The notes under the pieces are model-generated. The model made no database searches, was not told where the DNA came from, and was given only the letters and a program-made list of their open reading frames with translations. Shown piece by piece: positions 33,702 to 42,212 of a stretch of 64,000 bases of DNA. Position 1 is the stretch's first letter; the number at the start of each line of letters is the position of its first letter. This DNA is from Oscillatoriales cyanobacterium CG2_30_40_61 (GTDB lineage Bacteria; Cyanobacteriota; Cyanobacteriia; Cyanobacteriales; Microcoleaceae): positions 1 through 64,000 of the forward strand of contig MNYZ01000012.1 of the NCBI GenBank assembly GCA_001873365.1, written 5' to 3'. The position numbers were made by a program, and so were the translations under genes.

Positions 33702-34517
33702 CTACAGGTCTAGGGGAGCCATAATTCCTAATTTTTCTTCTAATAAAATTTTGAGGAGAAATTGGGTAATAAAAACTAAACCTAGTCTAGCTTGAGCTAA
33801 CTCAGGTTGGCTTTGTTTGACTTCTCCCCAAATTTGACAATAACGATAAAATTGTTGAAAATGTTGGCTAAATTGTTCGGCAATTTTTTGCCAATTTTGA
33901 GGAATAGCGTCACAGAACAAAAGATCAACCAGATTCACCGATTCGGTTAGTAGCTGATATTCATAACTTTGGGTAAATTGTAGTTTTTCTTGGGGATTTA
34001 ACCAGGGAATCGGAGGAGAATTTGGCTTGATTTTTAGGGGTAATGTAGAAATTAAATTAGATACTTCTAAAGTAATTAACTGATCGCGATCGCCTAAACG
34101 CAACAAGGAACAACAGCGAGCATGACTATATTGAATGAAAAATTGATCGGGCAGAATTTGCCGATCCTGAATTGGAGTGGGCGTCCAGGGATGGCGGATT
34201 ATTTGTTCTAACCAAGCGGCAATTCCCACATCCGTGAACTCAAACTGCAACAGTCCCGAGGGTAATACCTGAATTGTGACCTCCGGTGATTTACCTAAGT
34301 TGAGGGTTGGGAACTTCAGACCAATGGAGGTGGCCAGATCCAAAGGGGATTGATGCAAACCCGAGGCTAATTTTAGGGCGATCGCCGATCCATAGATTAC
34401 CCCAGTTTGATTTTTAATCCAATTTACGGGAATTTCCTGAGAGTCAGCCGTATCAATTCCTAAACAATCCCAGGTTTGTCTCAGTTGTGCCCTTAACCTA
34501 CCTGCTAGACTTAACAT
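33702..34517 (-). CDS. Standalone DALR anticodon-binding-domain protein
   Basis: The 271-residue product ends in a domain like the C-terminal anticodon-binding (DALR) domain of arginyl-tRNA synthetase: QQFYRYCQIWGEVKQSQPEL, ARLGLVFITQFLLKILLEEKLGI and PLDL. The N-terminal half lacks the HIGH/KMSKS catalytic domain of ArgRS, so it cannot aminoacylate. Such proteins occur across cyanobacteria and are annotated by the DALR domain; the function is unknown and tRNA binding is the obvious guess. Confidence 0.75.
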   Translation of the reverse strand: MLSLAGRLRAQLRQTWDCLGIDTADSQEIPVNWIKNQTGVIYGSAIALKLASGLHQSPLDLATSIGLKFPTLNLGKSPEVTIQVLPSGLLQFEFTDVGIAAWLEQIIRHPWTPTPIQDRQILPDQFFIQYSHARCCSLLRLGDRDQLITLEVSNLISTLPLKIKPNSPPIPWLNPQEKLQFTQSYEYQLLTESVNLVDLLFCDAIPQNWQKIAEQFSQHFQQFYRYCQIWGEVKQSQPELAQARLGLVFITQFLLKILLEEKLGIMAPLDL

Positions 34518-34775
34518 CAGTGATCAAACTCCTTGCCAAGTTGCTCAAATCTGATATTATCAGCAGATTAGGTTAAGGCATGACCAAAATTTTTTGAAAT
34601 TTATTTTTGAAAATAATTGATTATTGATTCCCAAAGGGATGTGTTTTTTGCTACATTGGTTAAAATGTCTCAAACCCATCTACTTCTAGTATCAAATACA
34701 CCGTTTAACTCCTAGGTGTCTTAACCGCCCTCGGTGCCTTTGATTTTGATTGAAAATTTTTAATGAGCCGATCTA

Positions 34776-35537
34776 ATGATACAGTCTTCCCCGATTCCGA
34801 CCGATTCTAACCGACCGTTTTTAACCTGGCAACGGATTACCGACTGGGCCCAGGAACATTATCGTTGTCGTAGTTTCACTAAAGATGAACGGATTCCAGC
34901 CCGTCCTGGGTTACTGTATTTAGTGCAACGAGGGGCTGTCCGGTTAGTGGGTAGCGCTGAACTCCAATATGCCGAGAGCAGACCCAAATCCAGACCGCGT
35001 AATCGCAATTTAGACGAGGCTTTTCTGGGTTTTGTAGGTGCGGGTCAACCCTTTGAATTAATTGCCCAGTCGCCTTTTAGCTTGCAAGCCTATAGTCACG
35101 CCGATGATACAACGGTTTTATGGATGTATTGGCATGACTTGGATAACTGGCCCCATTTTCGTCGGGAAGTCCTCGATGCCTTTCGGTATCAGCATCAACG
35201 GAAATTACTGTGGTTAAGTACATTGGGTCAACGACGTACCATTGACCGACTGCTGGGATTTTTAACCTTACTGATTGAAGAATACGGCGAGTATTATACC
35301 AGTGGTGATGGGGAGGATGGCTTTAAGGGTTACCGTCTCCCTTGGTCATTAACTCATTCTCAAATTGGCAGTGCGATCGGGACTACACGGGTCACTGTCA
35401 CCCGGTTGATGGGGAAACTCCGTCAACAGAACCTGATTTATACTCAGGATGATAACTTCATCTGTATCCCCGTTGACCCGGAAACCGACGATCCAACCTC
35501 TGATTTAACAGCAGAATCAGGTTTTGAGGAAGAATAA
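34776..35537 (+). CDS. Crp/Fnr-family transcription regulator
   Basis: The 253-residue product has a cyclic-nucleotide-binding-like N-terminal domain (PGLLYLVQRGAVRLVGS, FVGAGQPFELIAQSPFSLQA), a dimerisation helix (HQRKLLWLSTLGQRRTIDRL) and a winged HTH (WSLTHSQIGSAIGTTRVTVT, RLMGKLRQQNLIY). It is related to NtcA and other cyanobacterial Crp-type regulators but lacks an obvious cAMP-binding phosphate cassette (no RxxS pattern in the right place). An acidic tail of about 25 residues follows the HTH. The ligand and targets are unknown; nothing nearby shows a clear target. Confidence 0.85.
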   Translation: MIQSSPIPTDSNRPFLTWQRITDWAQEHYRCRSFTKDERIPARPGLLYLVQRGAVRLVGSAELQYAESRPKSRPRNRNLDEAFLGFVGAGQPFELIAQSPFSLQAYSHADDTTVLWMYWHDLDNWPHFRREVLDAFRYQHQRKLLWLSTLGQRRTIDRLLGFLTLLIEEYGEYYTSGDGEDGFKGYRLPWSLTHSQIGSAIGTTRVTVTRLMGKLRQQNLIYTQDDNFICIPVDPETDDPTSDLTAESGFEEE

Positions 35538-35541
35538 TCAT

Positions 35542-35653
35542 CAGTTATCAGTCATCAGTCATCAGTCATCAGTCATCAGTTAACAGTTAACAGTTAACAG
35601 TTAACAGTTAACAGTTAACAGTTAACAGTTAACAGTTAACAGTTAACAGTTAT
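35542..35653. repeat. Heptamer tandem repeat (STRR), 16 units
   Basis: Sixteen seven-base units: cagttat, four cagtcat, ten cagttaa and a final cagttat. It begins four bases after the Crp-family gene stop. Ten identical cagttaa copies suggest recent expansion. Confidence 0.97.
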
Positions 35654-35871
35654 AGCGCTACGCGCTATGGTTAGGACATTTCTGAATCCTGAAACCCTTT
35701 CACTCCTTACTGTTCCCTGTTCCCTGTTCCCAGATCCGGTGTTCCCTGTTCCCGCTCATCGTAGCGCTATAGCAGTTAGTAGTTATCAGTTTTTAGCCCA
35801 CGACTATTGACAATGAACTCTTTACTGATGACTCTTACACTGATAACTCTTACACTGATAACTGATGACTG
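35654..35871. repeat. Complex repeat region: palindromes and degenerate heptamers
   Basis: After the STRR there is a palindrome (agcgctacgcgct, about 35654-35666), several ctgttcc heptamers (about 35710-35750), a second agcgct palindrome near 35763-35768, and degenerate heptamers of the cactgataact type (about 35815-35890) running into the stop codon of hmpF. No ORF of note is present. Confidence 0.8.
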
Positions 35872-37611
35872 TTAACTGATAACTGATAAAACTTGCCGTA
35901 ACTGTTCCGTTGTCTGGGTTTGGTTTTGGGAAATTTCGAGCAACTGATTTAATTCAGTTGTGGTTTGTTCTAACTGTTGGCGAACTTGATTCCAAGAATC
36001 TTGAACCGGTTGTAACATTTCCTGATATAAACTGATCCGGCCCCAAAGTTCGGCTACCATTCGTTGCTGTTCGATCCAAGATTGTTCGGTCGTTTCTAAC
36101 TGTTGGCGGGTTTGTTCGGTGGTGCTGGTGCGACTATTAAGATCGGTTTGCCGTTGTTCAAAGCTAGAACTCAATTGTTGAAGTTCGGTTTCTAAGGTTT
36201 GGAGTTGTTGTTTTTGTTCCTGTTGTTGGGTTTCCAAAGTGGCAATCACCAATTTTAAATCAACAGCCCCTCCATGGTTTACGGGGGTTATCCCTTGGCG
36301 ACGGAGTAAAACCGCCTGATATTGGGTTTTATGTTCCTCCCGTTCTTTGAGGGTACGCCGCTGACCAACTAAGGTTTCATTCAGCATTTGATAGGCGTCT
36401 TGTTCATCGGTTAATTCGGTTTGTAAATCTTCCCGTTCAGAATCACTAACGGTTTTGAGTTTTTCCTGAATTTTCCCAATATCTTCGAGCTTGTATTTGA
36501 GTTCCTCCTCCTGTTCTCCCACCATCCGAAACCAGCGATCCCACTCCTTTTCCAGTTGTTTGACTTCGGTTTGTAATTGTTCCAAGGACATCGCTTCTAA
36601 GGCTTGGACATCTACCTTGACACTAACAGCAACCGGATCACTTTCAGATTGACGGGAGGCTAAATCCTGTAACTGTTCTAATAGGGTTTGACGGTTTTGG
36701 ATCAGGGTTTTTAAGGTTTGGGCATAGTCCTGTTTAGTTTGAAGTAACTGTTGTTCACAGGCTAACTCCGCCCGGTTTTGGATTAAGGTATCCTGGGCCT
36801 GTTGCCATTGCTGCCATTGCTGTTCAATCTCTGTGGTCTTAGTATCTACGGTTTGTTGAAGTTGTTCCGCTTCTAAACGTTGTGACCGTAACCGTTGGCG
36901 ATGTTGTTCTAGCCCATTCAGAGCAATGGCTACCTGTTCCCGGGACTGATCAAGTTGTGTTTGTAGGGGTGAGATCGAAATCGGGTTAGATAGTTGATTC
37001 AGTAAATTACCGAGGAGTTCTGACTGTTCCTTATTTAAGGAAGGAGACGACTGCAAGGCGGCTTGTTGTTCTTCAAGCTGTTGTCGTTGCTGTTGTAATG
37101 CGGCCCTAGTGGTTTGAATATCTTGACGGGCTTGATCAATTTCAGAACGCAGACGGTTACTTTCATCCTTAGAGCGATCAATTTCTTGACGCTGCTGTTC
37201 TAGTCGCTCTAATTCTCCCTCCAGTTGTTCCATTTGTTCCCGTCGGGCTTCCATTTCCATTTCCCGACGATTTAATTCCTGACTTTGGTAAGTCAAGGAC
37301 TCTTTCCACTGTTCAATTTCTTCCTGTTGGGTTTTGAATTTTTCTTGCAACCGAGAAAAATCTTGGAGAATTCCCACCAGTTGGCGTGCAGCTTCTTGAA
37401 TGCGCTGTACCTGTTTACCCGTATTCAGATCGACTAAAACTAAAGTTCCATCCTTGAAATTATTTGCATCTTCAGCCAGGACGACCTCATCCCCGGATAC
37501 AGCACTCCAATTGTTTTCACCTCGCTGACAAGCCAATAGCTTCAGTTCTGTCCTCCCGCCACCCAGACCAAATTTGTTACTCTGCTTTTGTACTTCCGCT
37601 AAATAGAGCAT
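35872..37611 (-). CDS. hmpF: Pilus motility taxis protein HmpF
   Basis: The 579-residue product has the conserved N-terminal block MLYLAEVQKQSNKF, ELKLLACQRGENNWSAVSGD, GTLVLVDLNTGKQVQRIQEA and SLTYQSQELNRREMEMEARR, followed by long coiled coils to the C-terminus (rich in Gln, Glu, Leu in heptads). This matches HmpF, which in filamentous cyanobacteria localises with type IV pili at cell junctions and is needed for gliding motility. The last residues, LSVIS, and the stop are encoded by the flanking heptamer repeat. It stands alone, away from other pilus genes. Confidence 0.82.
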   Translation of the reverse strand: MLYLAEVQKQSNKFGLGGGRTELKLLACQRGENNWSAVSGDEVVLAEDANNFKDGTLVLVDLNTGKQVQRIQEAARQLVGILQDFSRLQEKFKTQQEEIEQWKESLTYQSQELNRREMEMEARREQMEQLEGELERLEQQRQEIDRSKDESNRLRSEIDQARQDIQTTRAALQQQRQQLEEQQAALQSSPSLNKEQSELLGNLLNQLSNPISISPLQTQLDQSREQVAIALNGLEQHRQRLRSQRLEAEQLQQTVDTKTTEIEQQWQQWQQAQDTLIQNRAELACEQQLLQTKQDYAQTLKTLIQNRQTLLEQLQDLASRQSESDPVAVSVKVDVQALEAMSLEQLQTEVKQLEKEWDRWFRMVGEQEEELKYKLEDIGKIQEKLKTVSDSEREDLQTELTDEQDAYQMLNETLVGQRRTLKEREEHKTQYQAVLLRRQGITPVNHGGAVDLKLVIATLETQQQEQKQQLQTLETELQQLSSSFEQRQTDLNSRTSTTEQTRQQLETTEQSWIEQQRMVAELWGRISLYQEMLQPVQDSWNQVRQQLEQTTTELNQLLEISQNQTQTTEQLRQVLSVIS

Positions 37612-37710
37612 CGGCCCTTTATCCTCTTGAGGTGTTCAAGCATGATTTTGATTTACCTGTCCTAATCATAAAACCTTCTGGGAGTAGCAGTTAACAGTTT
37701 ATATTTTGTC

Positions 37711-38466
37711 CTATTCTACAGGCTCAATTCCAGCAGCGCGCAGTTGGGCTACTAATCTCTCGGCCCGTTGATATTCCTGCTCGGCCCGTTGCCGTTCCTG
37801 CTCGGCCCGTTGCCGTTCCTGTTCAACCTTTTCTGTACCCCACCATAGCAAATTACCCTGTTCATCCCACCAGCGCAACCAATGGCCCTGACGGTTTTCC
37901 CGAGTTCCTTGCCAGGCTCCTAGAAAAAGCTGCATTTCCGGTATCCAAAACCAGCCCTGCTCATTGGCCGATTCCAGTTTATACCGTTGGGTATCACCAA
38001 AACGATATAATTCTAAGCTCCCTGAGTTGGGTTCAAAAATTCCGTAATTGGGAACTTGCAAAATCTGTTCATAGAAAAAGAATTTTCCGGGGGGATAGGT
38101 TTCTTTAACTGAATATTCTCCGCCATCGGTATCGGATAAAAACTCTAATACCAAAGCCGGAATTTCCCCCTGGAGTTGCGGGGTATAACTGCGAACCACT
38201 TCCCCTCGACTCACGGAAATCTGGGGAATATAGGCCCAGTCGGGGGCTTTAACAGCCATTTTGCCATTGATAGTCGCACAAATACCGTAGTTCGTCGGTG
38301 TGAGGGCTGTTTCTGGTAGTTTTCCGGCCAGTTGCAAACTTTCGGTTAAGGCGGCGGCGAGGGCGGGTTGATTGATATTATCCACAGGGTCATCGGGTAG
38401 CACAAAATCATCTGGCAACTTTTCCCAAGTAATTGTGTAGGTGGGGGAGGTGGCTAACATGATCAT
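37711..38466 (-). CDS. Uma2-family (DUF820) putative endonuclease
   Basis: The 251-residue product has the Uma2 PD-(D/E)XK-like core: ALVLEFLSDTDGGEYSVKE and the C-terminal beta part around FGDTQRYKLES. It ends with a Glu/Arg/Gln-rich tail in repeated EQERQRA units and a terminal AQLRAAGIEP, as common in cyanobacterial members. Uma2 proteins are found in large numbers in cyanobacteria; their cell role is unclear. Start ATG at 38466 (second Met at 38460). Confidence 0.8.
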   Translation of the reverse strand: MIMLATSPTYTITWEKLPDDFVLPDDPVDNINQPALAAALTESLQLAGKLPETALTPTNYGICATINGKMAVKAPDWAYIPQISVSRGEVVRSYTPQLQGEIPALVLEFLSDTDGGEYSVKETYPPGKFFFYEQILQVPNYGIFEPNSGSLELYRFGDTQRYKLESANEQGWFWIPEMQLFLGAWQGTRENRQGHWLRWWDEQGNLLWWGTEKVEQERQRAEQERQRAEQEYQRAERLVAQLRAAGIEPVE

Positions 38467-38510
38467 GCGGGTAAGACGAATTAATTTATATGATTATATC
38501 AATTATCTGC

Positions 38511-39131
38511 TTAACCTTCAACAGATGGCTCTGTATTGTCTTCAGGAAAAACAACATCTTCGTACAGCCAAGAAATAGGACAATGGAAATTAACGCTGGT
38601 TAAGTGAACTTCCAAATCTGTTTCGTTGGCAATAGTTTCTTCCAGGGAATAAGCAGTGAGTTCCCATTTTTCTTTCTCATTCAGTCGGTAACAATCCACA
38701 CTCATTGTTTCTGCTTCAATCAGAACATATTCTTTTAAAGTATCAATTCGACGATAATTCCTAAATTTTTTGCCCTGATCAATATGTTCTGTACCGGGTG
38801 ACAATACTTCTACAATTAGACAAGGATGATAGACAAGCTGGCGAGCAGTTTGATCTCGACTATCACAAGTAACCATGACATCAGGATAGTGAAAGGGGCC
38901 ATTTTCTGAAACTCCCACTTTAGCATCTGCCATGAAGACTTTACATTTTTTCCCCCGTAGGTGATTTTTGAGCGCTGCGGCGAGGTTTAGGGCAATAGAG
39001 TTATGGGCAAGAGTTCCCCCGGTCATAGCCAAAACTTGCCCATTAATATATTCATATTTCAGGGGTTGTTGTTGTTCCCATTTCAGGTACTCCTGGGGAG
39101 TCATCAATTGCCGCTGGGGATGAGCAATCAT
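38511..39131 (-). CDS. Uma2-family (DUF820) putative endonuclease
   Basis: The 206-residue product shows the family plan: MTPQEYLKWEQQQPLKYEYI, NGQVLAMTGGTLAHNSIALN, VGVSENGPFHYPDVMVTCD and LIVEVLSPGTEHIDQGKKFR. The PDVMV Asp and the VEVLS Glu match the PD-(D/E)XK-type active site and the Lys of GKKF is the expected partner. It lies 44 bases upstream of the other Uma2 gene on the same strand, so the pair may be an operon or tandem insertion. Confidence 0.88.
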   Translation of the reverse strand: MIAHPQRQLMTPQEYLKWEQQQPLKYEYINGQVLAMTGGTLAHNSIALNLAAALKNHLRGKKCKVFMADAKVGVSENGPFHYPDVMVTCDSRDQTARQLVYHPCLIVEVLSPGTEHIDQGKKFRNYRRIDTLKEYVLIEAETMSVDCYRLNEKEKWELTAYSLEETIANETDLEVHLTSVNFHCPISWLYEDVVFPEDNTEPSVEG

Positions 39132-39254
39132 TAGCTATTTATCCTTTTAATGTAAAGTTTTATAGAAAAGATGCCCTTAAGCGCAACAACGGCGCAACAA
39201 CGGTTTTAGGGGGATTAATTTATTATAATTTAGGTGGCTGATGCCACCTGGGGT

Positions 39255-40127
39255 TTAGATATATTTTTTCAACAATAATTCTAACTGTTGTATGCGTTCT
39301 GAAGGAATTTGATTTAAGGGGGTTAAAACCGCATATTTTAAGGCAGAATGGGCTGCGGATTTCGGTAAATTATCTTTTAAACGACGCACGGTTTCTTGAA
39401 TGACTTGTTGAGCATTGACCGCATTTTTATGGAGATTTTGAATTACCATTTCAACGCTGACATGATCATGGTCTGGATGCCAACAATCATAATCGGTAAC
39501 TAATGCTAAAGTTGTATAGGCAATTTCGGCTTCTCGGGCTAATTTGGCTTCGGTTAAATTGGTCATCCCAATAATTGTTCCGCCCCAACTTCGATATAAA
39601 TTAGATTCAGCTTTGGTAGAAAATGCTGGCCCTTCCATACAAACATAAGTTCCCGATAAATGATAATCAATATCGGGTAAATTTAAACTAGCGATCGCTT
39701 CTCCTAATACTTTTGATAATTGCGGACAAAACGGATCACCAAAGGTAATATGAGCCACAGCACCATTACCAAAAAAAGTAGAAATTCGTTGATTAGTTCG
39801 ATCAATAAATTGATCAGGAACCACTAAATCTAAGGGTTTAAATTCTTCTTTCAGTGAACCCACCGCCGAAGCGGAAATAATATATTCTACTCCTAAACTT
39901 TTGAGAGCATAAATATTAGCTCGATAGGGTAATTCTGTCGGTAAAAATCTATGGTTTCGTCCATGTCGGGCCAGAAATGCCACGCGCATTCCTTCTAAAG
40001 TTCCTACTAAAATAGCATCGGAAGGTTGACCATAGGGAGTATCAATATGAAGTTCCTCCACATCGGTAAATGCCTCCATCTTATACAACCCACTGCCCCC
40101 AATAATGCCAATTTTAACCTGAGTCAT
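39255..40127 (-). CDS. mtnP: S-methyl-5'-thioadenosine phosphorylase
   Basis: The 290-residue product is a purine nucleoside phosphorylase of the MTAP type: [76 protein letters not shown] and [18 protein letters not shown]. It cleaves methylthioadenosine to adenine and methylthioribose-1-phosphate in methionine salvage. No other salvage gene is beside it. The ATG at 40127 gives the standard N-terminus. Confidence 0.95.
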   Translation of the reverse strand: MTQVKIGIIGGSGLYKMEAFTDVEELHIDTPYGQPSDAILVGTLEGMRVAFLARHGRNHRFLPTELPYRANIYALKSLGVEYIISASAVGSLKEEFKPLDLVVPDQFIDRTNQRISTFFGNGAVAHITFGDPFCPQLSKVLGEAIASLNLPDIDYHLSGTYVCMEGPAFSTKAESNLYRSWGGTIIGMTNLTEAKLAREAEIAYTTLALVTDYDCWHPDHDHVSVEMVIQNLHKNAVNAQQVIQETVRRLKDNLPKSAAHSALKYAVLTPLNQIPSERIQQLELLLKKYI

Positions 40128-40261
40128 TGTTTTTTCCTTGATTAAGTTGTACTCAGATATTGTACCTAAAATTGTCCAGTATTGACTCAGGGAAGATATT
40201 AATTTTTTATTATTGGGATCATTCCCTTGTAAGATGTAACCTTGTTCGTTAAGCTATTAAT

Positions 40262-40393
40262 CAGTTATCAGTCATCAGTCATCAGTCATCAGTCATCAGT
40301 GAAAGAAGTTAAATTAATACTTGACCTATCAATGATCACTGTTAACGATTTCATAACTGATAACTGATTACTATTTACTGATAACTGATACTG
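40262..40393. repeat. Heptamer repeat region (cagtcat / ctgataa)
   Basis: cagttat followed by four cagtcat units (40262-40296), then degenerate ctgataac heptamers (about 40355-40391) up to the ribosome-binding region of the next gene. It is the same heptamer family as at 35542. Confidence 0.9.
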
Positions 40394-40415
40394 GTCATCT
40401 CCTTAAACAACAAAC

Positions 40416-42065
40416 ATGAATTGGAACTCTATTAAACCCCAGAATTATTTGGGGTATGGGCGAATTAAACGCTTGAAATCTTTAACCCGTTCACTTACAA
40501 GTCAAATTCAAAAAATTAGACTTGGAAAAATTACTAAATTTCAACGATATTTAGCCTTAAGTTTGTGTTGTATTTTCTTGGGAATAACCTTAATTCAATT
40601 TCCGGTTCTTTCTACTTCCGTTAATATCCCAACAGTCCGACAAGAACTATCGGAAAATTTATTATCCCAGGGGATAATTAATCCGACAAATTCCATTAGT
40701 CATCAACGAGAATTTAGGGGAGTTTGGGTAGCAACCGTTGCCAATATTGATTGGCCGTCTAAATCAAATTTATCAGTTGATCAACAAAAATTTGAACTAA
40801 TTGCTATCCTAAATAAGATGCAAGAATTAAACTTAAATGCCTTAATTCTGCAAGTTCGTCCGAATGGAGATGCCTTATATAGTTCTAGTATAGAACCTTG
40901 GAGTGCTTGGTTAACTGGAACCCAAGGAACCCCTCCAAATCCCTATTATGATCCCCTACAATTTGCGATTGAAGAATCCCATAAACGCAATATTGAACTC
41001 CATGCTTGGTTTAATCCTTATCGGGCAAGATTAAGAGGAAATGCGCCCTTTGCACCAAATCATATAGCGGCAAAATTCCCTCAATATGCCTATCAATATG
41101 GAGATTTAATGTGGATGGAACCGGGAGCAAAGGAAGTTCAAGATCAAACCTATAATGTAATTATGGATGTGGTACAACGGTATGATCTTGATGGCGTTCA
41201 TTTAGATGATTATTTCTATCCCTATCCTAAAGATGGCATTCCCTTTCCTGATAGTCAAACCTATAATTCCTATCGTGCCGCCGGAGGCAATTTAGGACTT
41301 GCCGATTGGCGGCGACAAAATGTTAATCTAATGATTAAACGCATTCATGATGGCATTAAAGCGACTAAACCTTATGTTAAATTTGGGATTAGTCCCTTTG
41401 GCATTTATCGCCCTGGTGCTGCCCCTGGAACAGTTGGACTTGATCAATATAATTCTCTCTACGCAGATGTTAAACTATGGGTAGAACAAGGGTGGATGGA
41501 TTATTTATCACCTCAACTGTATTGGAAAATTGATCCCCCTCAACAAAGTTATCCCGTCCTGTTAAATTGGTGGTTACAAAATAATCCTCAAAGACGTCAT
41601 ATTTATGCAGGAAATGCCCTATATCGAATTGAGAATGAATGGTCTATTTCTGAAATACAAAGACAAGTGGCAATTTCTCGACAAACCGCCCCTCAATTAT
41701 CTTTAGGAAATATCTTTTTTAGTATGAAGATATTCCGAGATAATCGTCAGGGGGTGAATGAAATTTTCAAAAGTGCAGTTTATCCCACTCCTGCGTTAGT
41801 TCCGATTATGCCTTGGTTGGATAATCAACCCCCGGAATCTCCTAGCCAAATTGAAACTAATTCTGGTCTAATTTCTTGGATGCCTGCTAATACTAATGAT
41901 ATCCGTTCTTGGGCAATTTATCAACAATTTTCCCCGGGTTGGCAGTTAGTTAAAGTAGTAAATAAAGATACTACTTCTGTTCGTGTTAACCCCGGAACTT
42001 ATGCGGTTCGGGCGGTGGATAGAATGGGGAATGAAAGCGTTGAACAGGTGGTTTCTGTGTCTTAA
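40416..42065 (+). CDS. GHL10-type glycoside hydrolase-like protein
   Basis: The 549-residue product has an N-terminal membrane or signal segment (about 45-65, LALSLCCIFLGITLIQF) and then a GHL10/DUF187 domain: FRGVWVATVANIDWPSKSN, LNALILQVRPNGDALYSS, IELHAWFNPYRAR, YDLDGVHLDDYFYPYP and YLSPQLYWKI. A C-terminal fibronectin-like part (about 455-549) follows. The family hydrolyses or binds surface glycans, and the two acidic residues in HLDDYF are likely catalytic. It probably works in the periplasm or on the cell surface. Confidence 0.85.
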   Translation: MNWNSIKPQNYLGYGRIKRLKSLTRSLTSQIQKIRLGKITKFQRYLALSLCCIFLGITLIQFPVLSTSVNIPTVRQELSENLLSQGIINPTNSISHQREFRGVWVATVANIDWPSKSNLSVDQQKFELIAILNKMQELNLNALILQVRPNGDALYSSSIEPWSAWLTGTQGTPPNPYYDPLQFAIEESHKRNIELHAWFNPYRARLRGNAPFAPNHIAAKFPQYAYQYGDLMWMEPGAKEVQDQTYNVIMDVVQRYDLDGVHLDDYFYPYPKDGIPFPDSQTYNSYRAAGGNLGLADWRRQNVNLMIKRIHDGIKATKPYVKFGISPFGIYRPGAAPGTVGLDQYNSLYADVKLWVEQGWMDYLSPQLYWKIDPPQQSYPVLLNWWLQNNPQRRHIYAGNALYRIENEWSISEIQRQVAISRQTAPQLSLGNIFFSMKIFRDNRQGVNEIFKSAVYPTPALVPIMPWLDNQPPESPSQIETNSGLISWMPANTNDIRSWAIYQQFSPGWQLVKVVNKDTTSVRVNPGTYAVRAVDRMGNESVEQVVSVS

Positions 42066-42070
42066 AATTA

Positions 42071-42181
42071 GATCCCCCCTAACCCCCCTTAACAAAGGGG
42101 GAAACGATCCCCCCTAACCCCCCTTAACAAGGAGGTAGGAGGGATCAAAGTCCCCCTTGGGAAGGGGGATTTAGGGGGATC
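42071..42181. repeat. 'gatcccccctaacccccctt' repeats, direct and inverted
   Basis: Two direct copies of gatcccccctaacccccctt (from 42071 and from 42106) are followed by an inverted, diverged copy (about 42151-42181, tcccccttgggaagggggat then ttagggggatc). The whole can fold into a long G/C-rich hairpin. It lies between convergent genes (GHL10 and spoT). Confidence 0.85.
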
Positions 42182-42212
42182 GAGCAAACGGATGTAATCA
42201 CCAGTTTTCGAC

